42,770 nucleotides of DNA from CAYMDP01 sp964389375 (GCA_964389375.1 CAYMDP010000025.1:1-42770), one strand, 5' to 3'; numbered from the stretch's first letter, positions 24,475 through 32,794 are shown. Notes: generated from the letters alone by a model not told the origin. Translations and numbers: made by a program.

Positions 24475-25494
24475 TTGGGAAAAAAAGATTTCTACTCAGT
24501 CCTTGGAATTTCGCGAACGGCTTCGGACGACGAAGTCAAAAAAGCCTATCGCAAACTTGCAATGAAGTTTCATCCCGATAAAAACCCTGGCGACAAACAA
24601 GCTGAAGACCGCTTTAAAGAAGCCAGCGAAGCCTACGAAGTTTTAAGAGATCCAAAGCGCAGACAAATGTATGATCAGTTCGGCCACGTGGGTGCTCATG
24701 CTGGAGCAGGTGGCTTTCAAGGCGGCGGACGCCCTTTTGAAGGCTTCGAAGGATTTACCGGAGGATTCGGTGGCTTTGGGGGCGCTCAAAGTCAAAGCGG
24801 CCCCGAGGGCTTTCAGGATTTCTTCTCTGATTTTTTCGGAGATGTCTTCACGGGTGGACCCAAGAAAAAATCAGGACCGGGCTTTTCGCGACCCAATCAG
24901 AAGGGTGCTGATTTACGCTATACCCTATCTGTCAGTTTTGAAGAGGCGGCTCGAGGCTGCGAAAAATTGATTTCATTTATCCGGCAAAAAAATAATAAAG
25001 AAGATACGGCGAAGCTTTCGATCAGTGTCCCCGCAGGTGTTAAGCACGGACAAAGGCTAAAGCTTCGGGGCGAGGGGGATCAGCCCACTGGCGCCTCTGC
25101 CGCCGGGGATTTATACGTTATTGTAAATCTTCAAACCCATCCTCTGTTTCAGCGCCAAAATAACGATATTTTAATGGATCTTCCCATCGCCTTTACGGAC
25201 GCGATTTTAGGGACTGAAATTGAGATCCCAACTCTTGTTGGAAAAGCGACACTAAAGGTTCCCCCTGGAACCCACACCGGACAAATGTTTCGCCTTAAGG
25301 GAAAGGGCTTTCCCGAAGTCGGCGGCTACGGCAGCGGGGACATGTTAGTTAAAGCGATTGTCGATGTTCCAAAAGAGATGACCAAGGATGAACAGGAATT
25401 AATATCAAAGCTAAGCCAAGCCGCAAAGCGCGCACCTTTGGTCAAAGAGTTCGAAGAAAAATTCGCGGCGCTTTTGAAGTCACGGAAGGGGTAG
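24475..25494 (+). CDS. DnaJ/CbpA-type co-chaperone lacking the zinc-finger domain
   Basis: Hsp40 of 339 aa that stimulates DnaK. The J domain (about 1-70) has HPD at residues 33-35. A Gly/Phe-rich region follows (about 75-120), then two beta-barrel substrate-binding domains (DLRYTLSVSFEEAARGCEKL; PPGTHTGQMFRLKGKGFPEV). The four CxxCxGxG zinc repeats of class A DnaJ are absent, making it class B, like CbpA. It begins with TTG 24475, with GAGG seven bases upstream; no ATG exists before the HPD region. It is co-transcribed with grpE and with the lipoprotein gene 3 bp downstream. A canonical DnaJ is probably encoded elsewhere. Confidence 0.92.
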   Translation: MGKKDFYSVLGISRTASDDEVKKAYRKLAMKFHPDKNPGDKQAEDRFKEASEAYEVLRDPKRRQMYDQFGHVGAHAGAGGFQGGGRPFEGFEGFTGGFGGFGGAQSQSGPEGFQDFFSDFFGDVFTGGPKKKSGPGFSRPNQKGADLRYTLSVSFEEAARGCEKLISFIRQKNNKEDTAKLSISVPAGVKHGQRLKLRGEGDQPTGASAAGDLYVIVNLQTHPLFQRQNNDILMDLPIAFTDAILGTEIEIPTLVGKATLKVPPGTHTGQMFRLKGKGFPEVGGYGSGDMLVKAIVDVPKEMTKDEQELISKLSQAAKRAPLVKEFEEKFAALLKSRKG

Positions 25495-25497
25495 ATT

Positions 25498-27516
25498 GTG
25501 AGAGCTATTGTTCGAGTCTTTTTAGGTCTGGTTGTTTTAACTTTAATTTCCTCTTGTTCTTTTGCTCCGAAGAAGCGTCCGCCTCAGGTCGCCGGCCCAG
25601 ATGCCAAAAAAGAGCTCTCTCAGGCACAAATTGAAGTCGCGGCGGGTGCGGACAAAAAGGCACTGGCTCGATTAAAAAGAATTGTCACTCAACATCCAGA
25701 AACCGATGCCGCCGATGACGCCTATATGATGATGGGTCGGCTTTATTTTAAAAATCGAGATTACGAAGCCTCCTACCAATCTTTCATGGCCATCGTAAAT
25801 TCAGACGTGTTTAGTCCAAGTGAGGGCGAAGCACTTTTATCTGCCGCGAAAGCCCTGACTCGAATTGGGCGACTTGACGAGGCCCTCGCTTTGACCAAAA
25901 AAAGCATTGCGATTCCAGGTCTTTCACAAGAGCTTCGCCTTGAAAATTACAAAATCCGCTTCTCTATTCTGAGTGAGCTTGGCGACCGGCTTGATGCCTT
26001 AAGGGCGCTTGTTTATCTCGCAGAAAATGAGCCCGACGAAAAAAATAAAGAAACTCACCGAATTCGTGCTCTTGATTATGTTGAATCGCGCTTGAGTGAT
26101 TCGGAGCTTTCGACCGTTGCAAAAAGTCGCGAGTTTGGATTTGCTCGAGGCCCGGCCATGTTTCGTTATGCAAGTCTTATGTTTGAGCAAAGAGATTTTT
26201 GGCGCGCCCGAGAAGCTTTCTCTGATGTTTTATCATTAATGCCCGAAACCGAGCGTGCGGAGCAGTCAAAAAATTATATCGCTCAGATTGACGCCAGAAG
26301 AACAGTCGACCCAAGAACTGTCGGACTTGTTTTGCCCTTGACCGGCCGACAAAGTTCTGTGGCCTATCGCACACTTCGCGGAGTTCAGCTGGGTCTTGGG
26401 GTTTACGGTAAAGAGCGTTCGGGATTAAAGCTTGCGGTCATCGACAGCGAAGGAAACTCCGATGTGGCCCGCAAAGCCGTTGAGCGCTTAGTGACAGAAG
26501 ACAATGTGATTGCCTTGATTGGAAGCTTGTTAAGCCGCACGGCGGTCGCCGTCGCCTCGAAGGCGGATGAGCTTGGGGTTCCATCCATCGCGCTTTCCCA
26601 ACGGGCAGGCCTTACTGAGGTTGGAGAAACCGTTTTTAGAAATGCGATGACTTCAGAGATGCAAGTTCGTCACTTAGTTCATACGGCAATGAGTGATCTG
26701 GGAATTCGTCGCTTCGCGATTTTATACCCGAACGATCCCTACGGCGTCGAATATGCGAATCTTTTTTGGGATGAAGTCCTTGCCCGAGGTGGCCAGGTTC
26801 GCGGAGCGCAGACTTATGCGAACAACGAGACCGATTTTTCTGGTCCCATACGAAGACTGACTGGGACCTATTATTTGGAAGATCGACAAGAAGAATACAA
26901 AGGACTTCTTTCAGAATGGCGAAAGAAGGCCGGGTCTTTAACCGCTCGGACTAATCCCCCAGAAGATCTTCTTCCTCCCATCGTAGACTTTGAGGCGGTT
27001 TTTGTACCAGATGGAACTCGGGCCTTAAGTCAGATTGCTCCCTCTTTAAACTTCTTCAATATTAAAGATCTTCGCCTTCTTGGTACAAACCTTTGGAATT
27101 CAGAGTCCATTTCTCGCTCTGGAGAAAAGTCCTTAGAAAATACCGTCTTCATCGACAGCGTCCTGACCTCAGATCCTGCCTTTAGAAACTCTAAATTTTT
27201 CTTAGAATACAAGGCGATATTTGGAGAAGAGCCTGGCTTATTTGAAGCCCAAGGTTACGATGCCGCACTTGCCATACGCCAAATTCTTGCAAGTGGTGAG
27301 CGCTCTCGGGATGGCGTCGCAAAAAGGTTAAAAAGTTTAAGAAATTTTCATGCCTCTGTGGGCACCTTAGAGATGAACGAGTTCAGAGAATTGAGTCGCC
27401 CACTTGTGGCTCTGACACTACACTCTGGAAAAATCCTAAGACTTGCTGATGTGCCACCAAAGGCCCCGGAAGCGCCTCCCAAAAAGGCTGCCCCAACCAA
27501 AAAGCGCGGCAGGTAA
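25498..27516 (+). CDS. LpoA/LivJ-like lipoprotein (TPR plus periplasmic-binding fold)
   Basis: Envelope lipoprotein of 672 aa, starting with a signal and lipobox (LISSC, Cys20). Tetratricopeptide-like helical repeats (about 40-250; DDAYMMMGRLYFKNRDYEAS and following) precede a periplasmic-binding/leucine-binding fold (about 275-640; RTVGLVLPLTGRQSSVAYRT, LIGSLLSRTAVAVASKADEL, RFAILYPNDPYGVEYANLF). This two-domain plan matches LpoA, which activates penicillin-binding proteins; a ligand-binding role is the alternative. The tail is Pro/Lys-rich. It starts at GTG 25498, three bases after dnaJ, with AAGGGG upstream. Its stop codon lies inside the left arm of a long inverted repeat. Confidence 0.82.
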   Translation: MRAIVRVFLGLVVLTLISSCSFAPKKRPPQVAGPDAKKELSQAQIEVAAGADKKALARLKRIVTQHPETDAADDAYMMMGRLYFKNRDYEASYQSFMAIVNSDVFSPSEGEALLSAAKALTRIGRLDEALALTKKSIAIPGLSQELRLENYKIRFSILSELGDRLDALRALVYLAENEPDEKNKETHRIRALDYVESRLSDSELSTVAKSREFGFARGPAMFRYASLMFEQRDFWRAREAFSDVLSLMPETERAEQSKNYIAQIDARRTVDPRTVGLVLPLTGRQSSVAYRTLRGVQLGLGVYGKERSGLKLAVIDSEGNSDVARKAVERLVTEDNVIALIGSLLSRTAVAVASKADELGVPSIALSQRAGLTEVGETVFRNAMTSEMQVRHLVHTAMSDLGIRRFAILYPNDPYGVEYANLFWDEVLARGGQVRGAQTYANNETDFSGPIRRLTGTYYLEDRQEEYKGLLSEWRKKAGSLTARTNPPEDLLPPIVDFEAVFVPDGTRALSQIAPSLNFFNIKDLRLLGTNLWNSESISRSGEKSLENTVFIDSVLTSDPAFRNSKFFLEYKAIFGEEPGLFEAQGYDAALAIRQILASGERSRDGVAKRLKSLRNFHASVGTLEMNEFRELSRPLVALTLHSGKILRLADVPPKAPEAPPKKAAPTKKRGR

Positions 27517-27624
27517 CAGTTTCCTTTTCCCGTCTCAGCGCATCTTAGAATCCGTAAACATTTCAAATGAGTCAGTGGCAGGCCCTATCTGATGCGTTGA
27601 GACGGGAAAAGGAAACTGTTACCT
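27511..27624. repeat. long inverted repeat (34-bp arms) overlapping a stop codon
   Basis: Left arm 27511-27544 and right arm 27591-27624 are complementary over 34 bp with one mismatch, with a 46-nt loop. The outer 24 bp (AGGTAACAGTTTCC...CCCGTC) match the element at 23729-23833; the inner part (CTCAGCGCATC-like) is different but still pairs. The first six bases supply the last codon (AGG) and TAA stop of the upstream lipoprotein gene. The dksA-like gene begins 87 bp later. Confidence 0.88.
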
Positions 27625-27711
27625 CTTATTAACCGGTAGTCCGCCTCGATGCGTCTTTCCCATAAGCTTGGGCCAACTTAGGTACCAAAGTCTTGAAAGA
27701 GGGGAGATTTT

Positions 27712-28074
27712 ATGGAGCGCCTAAACCAAGAGATCATTTTAACCTGCAAATCTAAGCTGATCGAGCTGCGCGCAAGTCTATTAAATCAATTTCAAACCTA
27801 TCGTCATGACTTTCAGACGCGAGAAACAGGTGGGGATGAAGTGGATCAATCCATTAATATCTTAACCGAAACCCAACTCCTCGCGAGCGGACAAAGAATT
27901 AGAGGTCTTATTTTTGAAGTGGAAGATGCTTTGGGCCGTATTGAGAAAAATCAATACGGTATCTGTGAGGAGACTCAGGAGCCGATCGAGGTCGCGCGAC
28001 TTTTAGCTCTGCCATGGACCCGCGTTAGTCTTGAGGGAGCAGAAATTCGCGAGAGTCTGCAAAAGGCTCGCTAA
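27712..28074 (+). CDS. DksA/TraR-family protein with degenerate zinc finger
   Basis: Small RNA-polymerase secondary-channel type regulator, 120 aa. A coiled-coil N-terminal region (about 1-80) has an acidic turn GGDEVDQS comparable to the DxxDxA tip of DksA. The C-terminal region NQYGICEETQEPIEVARLLA keeps the shape of the DksA zinc finger (YGxCxxCGxxI...RLxA). Only the first cysteine remains, Thr replaces the second, and the distal CxxC is absent, so it probably folds without zinc. Cysteine-poor DksA paralogues are known. It begins at ATG 27712 after GAGGGGAG and is followed by a terminator-like hairpin. Confidence 0.85.
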   Translation: MERLNQEIILTCKSKLIELRASLLNQFQTYRHDFQTRETGGDEVDQSINILTETQLLASGQRIRGLIFEVEDALGRIEKNQYGICEETQEPIEVARLLALPWTRVSLEGAEIRESLQKAR

Positions 28075-28098
28075 TTTTTATTCGCTAAAATTGTCACT

Positions 28099-28130
28099 AG
28101 ACCAAGTCCAGTGGGCTTGGTCTTTCGTAT
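28099..28130 (+). terminator. terminator-like hairpin after the dksA-like gene
   Basis: AGACCAAG (28099-28106) pairs perfectly with CTTGGTCT (28116-28123), with a 9-nt loop that can pair further (CCA/TGG). It lies 25 bp after the stop. The following TTTCGTATT is only moderately T-rich, so termination strength is uncertain. Confidence 0.55.
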
Positions 28131-28233
28131 TGAAAAACGGATTTACAGGCACAGGCTTTCGACACTTTAGTCTAAGATCTCGCCAGACTTAAAGAGAACT
28201 TTGTTGCTAGACTGTTACTTTTTTACCTCTGAT

Positions 28234-28243
28234 TTGACGTCAA
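28234..28243. promoter_or_regulatory. palindrome TTGACGTCAA upstream of the lon promoter
   Basis: A perfect 10-bp palindrome ends four bases before the predicted lon -35 element. Its position would suit a transcription-factor site acting on lon. No second full copy was seen nearby; the -35 itself repeats TTGAC. Confidence 0.35.
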
Positions 28244-28247
28244 CTCT

Positions 28248-28277
28248 TTGACACTCTTCTTTAAAAATCCCTAGAGA
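28248..28277 (+). promoter_or_regulatory. predicted promoter for lon
   Basis: Consensus TTGACA (28248-28253) is followed after 18 nt by TAGAGA (28272-28277). The predicted start is near 28284, giving a leader of about 108 nt that includes the palindrome TTCCTTAAAGGAA (28312-28324). The whole gap 28075-28391 thus holds a terminator, a palindrome, this promoter and a leader, and no gene. Confidence 0.5.
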
Positions 28278-28391
28278 TTCCAAGAAATTCCGGACCTAGT
28301 ATCAGTGATTTTTCCTTAAAGGAAGCGCTCGAGTCTCCGACAAGGTAACAGGAAGAATACACAACTTATCCCGCCAATTGCGGAGGCCATA

Positions 28392-30806
28392 ATGAGTTTT
28401 GACGACAAAGTGATTGATATCCCCGAGACACTCCCCATGCTACCGGTCAGAGACATTGTGGTGTTTCCATCAATGATCCTTCCTCTTTATGTCGGAAGAG
28501 AATCTTCGATTAAAGCTGTTGAAGAGTCTTTGGCAAAAAGTCGCTTGATCTTTTTAGCCTCACAGCGAGAGATCACGGAAGAAAATCCAACAGAGAATTC
28601 TATCTATACTGTTGGAACCATCGCAATGATCATGCGGATGAGAAAACTTTCCGACGGTCGAGTGAAGATTTTGATTCAAGGTGTGTCTAAAGGCCGAATC
28701 AAAAAGTACACAAAAAATGATCCAAATTTTGAAGTTGAAATTGAAAAAATCGAGGATATCGCTCTGACTGGCGCTAACATCGAGTACGAAGCGATGATTC
28801 GGAATGCCAAAGAGCAGCTTGAAAAGATTATCGCTCTTGGAAGAATGCTTTCTCCAGACATCCTTTTAGTCTTAGACGATGTCACAGATCCAGGAAGATT
28901 AGCGGACATGATTGCGTTTAACCTTGGTTTAAAGGTCGCAGACGCACAGCGCGTTCTTGAGACTCCAAATCCAAAAGACCGACTTGTTTTAGTCAACGAA
29001 ATCTTAGCTAACGAACTTGAAGTCTTGCAAATGCAAGCCAAGATCCGCAGTACGGCCAAAGACGAAATGTCAAAAAGCCAAAGAGAATACTTTTTAAGAG
29101 AACAGATGCGCGCCATTAAGAATGAACTTGGAGAAAGTGATTCCAAGTCCGAAGAAATGGACGATCTAAGAGAAAAAGTGAAGTCCTGTGGAATGCCCGA
29201 GGCTGTCATGAATGAGGCCCTTAAGCAATTTGCTCGACTTGAGCGCATGCATCCGGATGCTAGCGAAGCTTCGATGGTTCGAACTTATTTAGATTGGATG
29301 GTCGATCTACCTTGGTCAAAGAATACCGTCGATAATTTGGATCTCGAGCGCGCAAGAAAGATTCTTGACGAAGATCACTATGACCTAGAAAAAGCCAAAG
29401 ACCGAATCCTAGAATTCCTTGCTGTTCGAAAACTAAAAGAAAAAAATATGAAAGGCCCGATCCTTTGTTTTGTGGGCCCTCCCGGAGTTGGAAAGACATC
29501 TCTTGGAAAAAGCATTGCAAGATCCATGGGTCGCGAGTACTTCCGCATCTCTTTAGGCGGAGTTAAAGACGAAGCCGAGATTCGCGGTCACCGAAGAACT
29601 TACGTCGGCGCTATGCCTGGCAAGATTGTTCAGGCGCTAAAGCAGGTAAAAACGAATAATCCCGTCATCGTTTTGGATGAGATTGATAAGCTCGGATCTG
29701 ACTTTAGAGGTGATCCAAGTGCCGCAATGCTTGAGGTCTTAGACCCAGAGCAGAACGCAACATTTAGAGATAATTACCTAAACGTTGATTTTGATCTTAG
29801 CAACGTATTGTTTATTGCGACTGCAAACGTTTACGAAAATATTCCGGCCGCTCTTCGTGACCGCATGGAGACCTTACAGATCTCTGGCTATACTGAGAAT
29901 GATAAGCTTTTGATTACCAAAAAGCATTTAATCGATCGACAGATCGAATCCAATGGGATCACGCCTAGCCAGATCGAGTTTACAGATGAAGGATTAAACT
30001 ATTTAATCTCTCACTACACTCGTGAAGCAGGACTTAGAAACCTGGAGCGCGAAGTTGGATCCGTGTGCAGAAAAGTCGCAAAACGCTTTGTCTTTGGAAA
30101 CAAAGAAAAAGTTATCGTGACCGCCGAAAAAGTTGTCGAGCTTTTGGGCGCCCCTCGGTACTTAAGAGACGAAAAATTGAAAGAAAACCAAATTGGCGTC
30201 GTCACAGGATTAGCCTGGACCCAAGCTGGTGGTGAAGTCCTTTATGTAGAATCCCTAAAGATGAAAGGCAAAGGCGGATTAACCCTTACCGGTCAACTTG
30301 GTGATGTGATGAAGGAATCGGCTCGTGCTGCAATGTCATATGCACGCGCGCACAGTGAAGAGCTTGGAATTGATGCAAACTGGTTTGATGAATACGAAGT
30401 TCATATTCACCTTCCTGCAGGAGCGATCCCAAAAGATGGACCTTCCGCTGGAGTAACCATGGCAACGGCACTGACAAGTGTAATGACCAGCACTCCTGTT
30501 CGGAAAGATATTGCTATGACGGGTGAAATCACCTTGTCTGGTCGAGTTCTTCCTGTCGGTGGGATTAAGGAAAAGGCATTAGCCGCCCTAACCCATGGAG
30601 TAACGACGATCATTATGCCAATGGCCAATCAAAAAGATGTCGCCGAGATTCCAAAAGAGTTTAAAGACAAAATGCATTTTATTTTCGTAGAAAATTTGGA
30701 TGAAGTTTTTGCTTTAGTCTTTGATACAAAAAACCAGAAGAAAAAGGTCCAAACCGCAAAGCCTGGAAAGAAAGCAAAGCTTCCTTCCGCCGCTTCTGCA
30801 GCTTAG
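28392..30806 (+). CDS. lon: ATP-dependent protease Lon
   Basis: Homo-oligomeric AAA+ serine protease degrading misfolded and regulatory proteins. The 804-aa protein has the LON substrate-binding N-domain (LPMLPVRDIVVFPSMILPLY), a helical linker, Walker A GPPGVGKT (362-369), Walker B IVLDEIDKLG and the protease domain with Ser685 in PKDGPSAGVTMA and Lys728 in GGIKEKALAA. The last ~25 residues are Lys/Ala-rich. It starts at ATG 28392, with GGAGG five bases upstream. It is probably expressed from its own promoter. Its stop overlaps by 4 bp the stop of the convergent HTH gene, leaving no room for a terminator between them. Confidence 0.97.
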   Translation: MSFDDKVIDIPETLPMLPVRDIVVFPSMILPLYVGRESSIKAVEESLAKSRLIFLASQREITEENPTENSIYTVGTIAMIMRMRKLSDGRVKILIQGVSKGRIKKYTKNDPNFEVEIEKIEDIALTGANIEYEAMIRNAKEQLEKIIALGRMLSPDILLVLDDVTDPGRLADMIAFNLGLKVADAQRVLETPNPKDRLVLVNEILANELEVLQMQAKIRSTAKDEMSKSQREYFLREQMRAIKNELGESDSKSEEMDDLREKVKSCGMPEAVMNEALKQFARLERMHPDASEASMVRTYLDWMVDLPWSKNTVDNLDLERARKILDEDHYDLEKAKDRILEFLAVRKLKEKNMKGPILCFVGPPGVGKTSLGKSIARSMGREYFRISLGGVKDEAEIRGHRRTYVGAMPGKIVQALKQVKTNNPVIVLDEIDKLGSDFRGDPSAAMLEVLDPEQNATFRDNYLNVDFDLSNVLFIATANVYENIPAALRDRMETLQISGYTENDKLLITKKHLIDRQIESNGITPSQIEFTDEGLNYLISHYTREAGLRNLEREVGSVCRKVAKRFVFGNKEKVIVTAEKVVELLGAPRYLRDEKLKENQIGVVTGLAWTQAGGEVLYVESLKMKGKGGLTLTGQLGDVMKESARAAMSYARAHSEELGIDANWFDEYEVHIHLPAGAIPKDGPSAGVTMATALTSVMTSTPVRKDIAMTGEITLSGRVLPVGGIKEKALAALTHGVTTIIMPMANQKDVAEIPKEFKDKMHFIFVENLDEVFALVFDTKNQKKKVQTAKPGKKAKLPSAASAA

Positions 30807-31309
30807 GTCTCTAGATCCGAAAGCCAGCTCTCACCGAGAAAATCTCTCTGAGGGGCCTGGCTTTCTGTTTTTTTCTCGGCCTTCACTCTATTTAGCTCTT
30901 CTTCAAGAACCCGGACCAAGGTCTTAAGATCTGCAACTTCTTCACGAAGCTGAAGAACCTGCTCTTCCTTTTCTTGAAGGATCTGAGCGTAGGCTTTTTT
31001 CAACTCATTTAAGAGCCGATTTGCAGTTGTTAGGATGGGGCCACCCTCTTCTGCCAGTTGATGATCAAGCTTTTCGGAAACCTCTACCGGATGCGCCAAG
31101 CCTTTGGCCTGTTGTGGGGGGGCAATGGCTTTGGCCGGAGCTGCCGGCCTCGCTCGGTTTTCACCAAGTGACGCATCCTTTAGTAGATACTTTCCGTCTT
31201 CAAACTTGCAGGGGATATCACCGGTCTTAATCCGGCGCCTAAGAGTGGATATGCTGACCTTGTATTTACTTGAATACTCTGTCAGGGCTAACCATCCGTT
31301 CATACTCAC
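30803..31309 (-). CDS. HTH DNA-binding protein with coiled-coil C-terminus
   Basis: Likely a transcription regulator or DNA-binding adaptor, 168 aa. The N-terminus (LALTEYSSKYKVSISTLRRRIKTGDIP...) is a MerR/excisionase-like winged helix-turn-helix. A Pro/Ala linker (RPAAPAKAIAPPQQ) leads to a long coiled coil (about 95-150; LLNELKKAYAQILQEKEEQV and following). No ligand-binding domain is seen. GTG 31309 is preferred because AGGAGGAG lies seven bases upstream; ATG 31303 is the alternative. The palindrome TTGACTAGTCAA directly abuts that ribosome-binding site, consistent with autorepression. It is divergent from the patatin gene across a motif array. No specific family name was recognised. Confidence 0.8.
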   Translation of the reverse strand: MSMNGWLALTEYSSKYKVSISTLRRRIKTGDIPCKFEDGKYLLKDASLGENRARPAAPAKAIAPPQQAKGLAHPVEVSEKLDHQLAEEGGPILTTANRLLNELKKAYAQILQEKEEQVLQLREEVADLKTLVRVLEEELNRVKAEKKTESQAPQRDFLGESWLSDLET

Positions 31310-31325
31310 TCTCTTGCTCCTCCTG

Positions 31326-31586
31326 TTGACTAGTCAAACTTACCATAGGGGAAAGGCTTGTAAAGCCCGATCTTGAGTATTCTGATAAACAAGACTTCGG
31401 CCCTAGTCCGGCTCCTAGAGCGGATTGCAGCCTAGTCAAAGCCCCGACTAAGGCCCTGCAAAACTGCCTAGTCACGGTTCTGACTAGGCCTCTTCATAGG
31501 ATCAAGCGCTCAGAATTCCTAGAAAATTTCTGAATAGTCAAAAAACTGCTCCCCAGCCCCGGGTGGCCAAGGTTAAGATCTGACTA
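31326..31586. promoter_or_regulatory. array of GACTA/TAGTC motifs (putative operators)
   Basis: Nine GACTA/TAGTC 5-mers occur in 261 bp; about half of one is expected by chance. They include the perfect palindrome TTGACTAGTCAA (31326-31337), CCTAGTC (31402-31408), CCTAGTCA (31431-31438), GACTAAGG (31446-31453), and a perfect inverted repeat GCCTAGTCA-N6-TGACTAGGC (31466-31489). Half sites lie at 31535-31540 and 31581-31586, the last touching the patatin ATG. The array fills the divergent region between the HTH gene and the patatin gene, so it is probably the operator for one or both. Confidence 0.6.
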
Positions 31587-32794
31587 TGCGATTAAGCGAA
31601 AAGAAACGATTAGCCTTGGTCTTAAGCGGCGGGGGAATAAAGGCCGCGGCCTTTCATATTGGCGTTTGCCTTGCGCTTCGGGAAAAGGGTTTTAAGTTTG
31701 CCGGCGGGCTTCTCGCTCCAGGGGAAACTCGCTCGACCGAGTCTGATCCCCTGACCTTCCAAATCTATGTCGGATCAAGTGCCGGCTCGGTGATCACTAC
31801 ATTTTTAGCTGCGGGGCATGACCTTGACTCTATTATAGATGCTTTTACTCGCGGGGCAGGACTCGACCCACTCACGCGAAACCAAAAAAAATCTGGCGGA
31901 CTTAAGCCCATCACCTATCGAGATATCTTCGCTTTAAATATTAAAGGCAGTCACCCCTCTCGACTTTTGTCGCGCTTCTTTAGAAAAAAACCTGCGATCT
32001 CTGGCGGATTTGAAGCCCTGCTAAAACAAGGCTTCAAGGTGAATGGCTTATTTGCTGCCAATAATCTTGAAAAATACCTACGAAAACACGTCTTTCCAGA
32101 GAACAACTTTAAAGCTTTGTCTTCTGAGCTTTACATCGTCGCCACTCAATTGAACCATTCCCGAAAGGTTATATTTGGGCCTTACGACGAAACCACCAAG
32201 ACTAAAGACGTGAAGTACGCAAACTACGCCCAGGTCAGTCAGGCCGTCGCGGCCTCGGCCTCTCTTCCCCCATTTTTTAGTCCCTATGGAATTACGAATC
32301 AAAAAGGAAAAGAGATTCATTTCTTCGACGGAGAAATCCGCGACACGCTTTCAACCCATGTGGCCGCGGACCATGGTGCGGATCTTGTTCTTTCTTCCTA
32401 TTCGATTCAACCCTACCATTACAATTCAGAGATGGGCTCTCTTCATGAATATGGAATCCCCTTGATCTTTAACCAGGCACTTTACCAAGTTGTTCAGCAA
32501 AAAATCGAACGCCATATCAAACACCAACAGAATGTGCGCGCAATGATTAGTGCCGTCAGCGGTTATTTGAAGCAGGCGGATATATCTGACGAACATCGGG
32601 AAAAGCTGATAGAAATTTTAATACAAAGAACGAACTTTAAAGCGAATGTGGATTATATCTACATCCACCCAAGCCCTCATGACCACGAAATGTTCTTCTA
32701 TGATCACTTTAGCTTAAACCCGAAAGTCCTTAACGCAGTCGTAAAAATCGGATTCAAATCTGCAATGAACACTTTGCGCGCATATAACATTTAA
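31586..32794 (+). CDS. patatin-like phospholipase
   Basis: Ser-Asp dyad lipid acyl hydrolase, 402 aa. The oxyanion loop SGGGIKAAAFHIG lies at about residues 14-26, the nucleophile elbow GSSAG has Ser65, and the dyad aspartate is Asp248 in FFDGEIRD. No signal peptide is visible, so secretion would need another route. C-terminal to the patatin domain are about 120 residues including YIHPSPHDHEMF. Patatin phospholipases of Bdellovibrio have been linked to leaving the prey cell; whether this is that orthologue is inference. No good ribosome-binding site precedes ATG 31586, and a TGACTA motif overlaps the start. A long inverted repeat follows 20 bp after the stop. Confidence 0.9.
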   Translation: MRLSEKKRLALVLSGGGIKAAAFHIGVCLALREKGFKFAGGLLAPGETRSTESDPLTFQIYVGSSAGSVITTFLAAGHDLDSIIDAFTRGAGLDPLTRNQKKSGGLKPITYRDIFALNIKGSHPSRLLSRFFRKKPAISGGFEALLKQGFKVNGLFAANNLEKYLRKHVFPENNFKALSSELYIVATQLNHSRKVIFGPYDETTKTKDVKYANYAQVSQAVAASASLPPFFSPYGITNQKGKEIHFFDGEIRDTLSTHVAADHGADLVLSSYSIQPYHYNSEMGSLHEYGIPLIFNQALYQVVQQKIERHIKHQQNVRAMISAVSGYLKQADISDEHREKLIEILIQRTNFKANVDYIYIHPSPHDHEMFFYDHFSLNPKVLNAVVKIGFKSAMNTLRAYNI

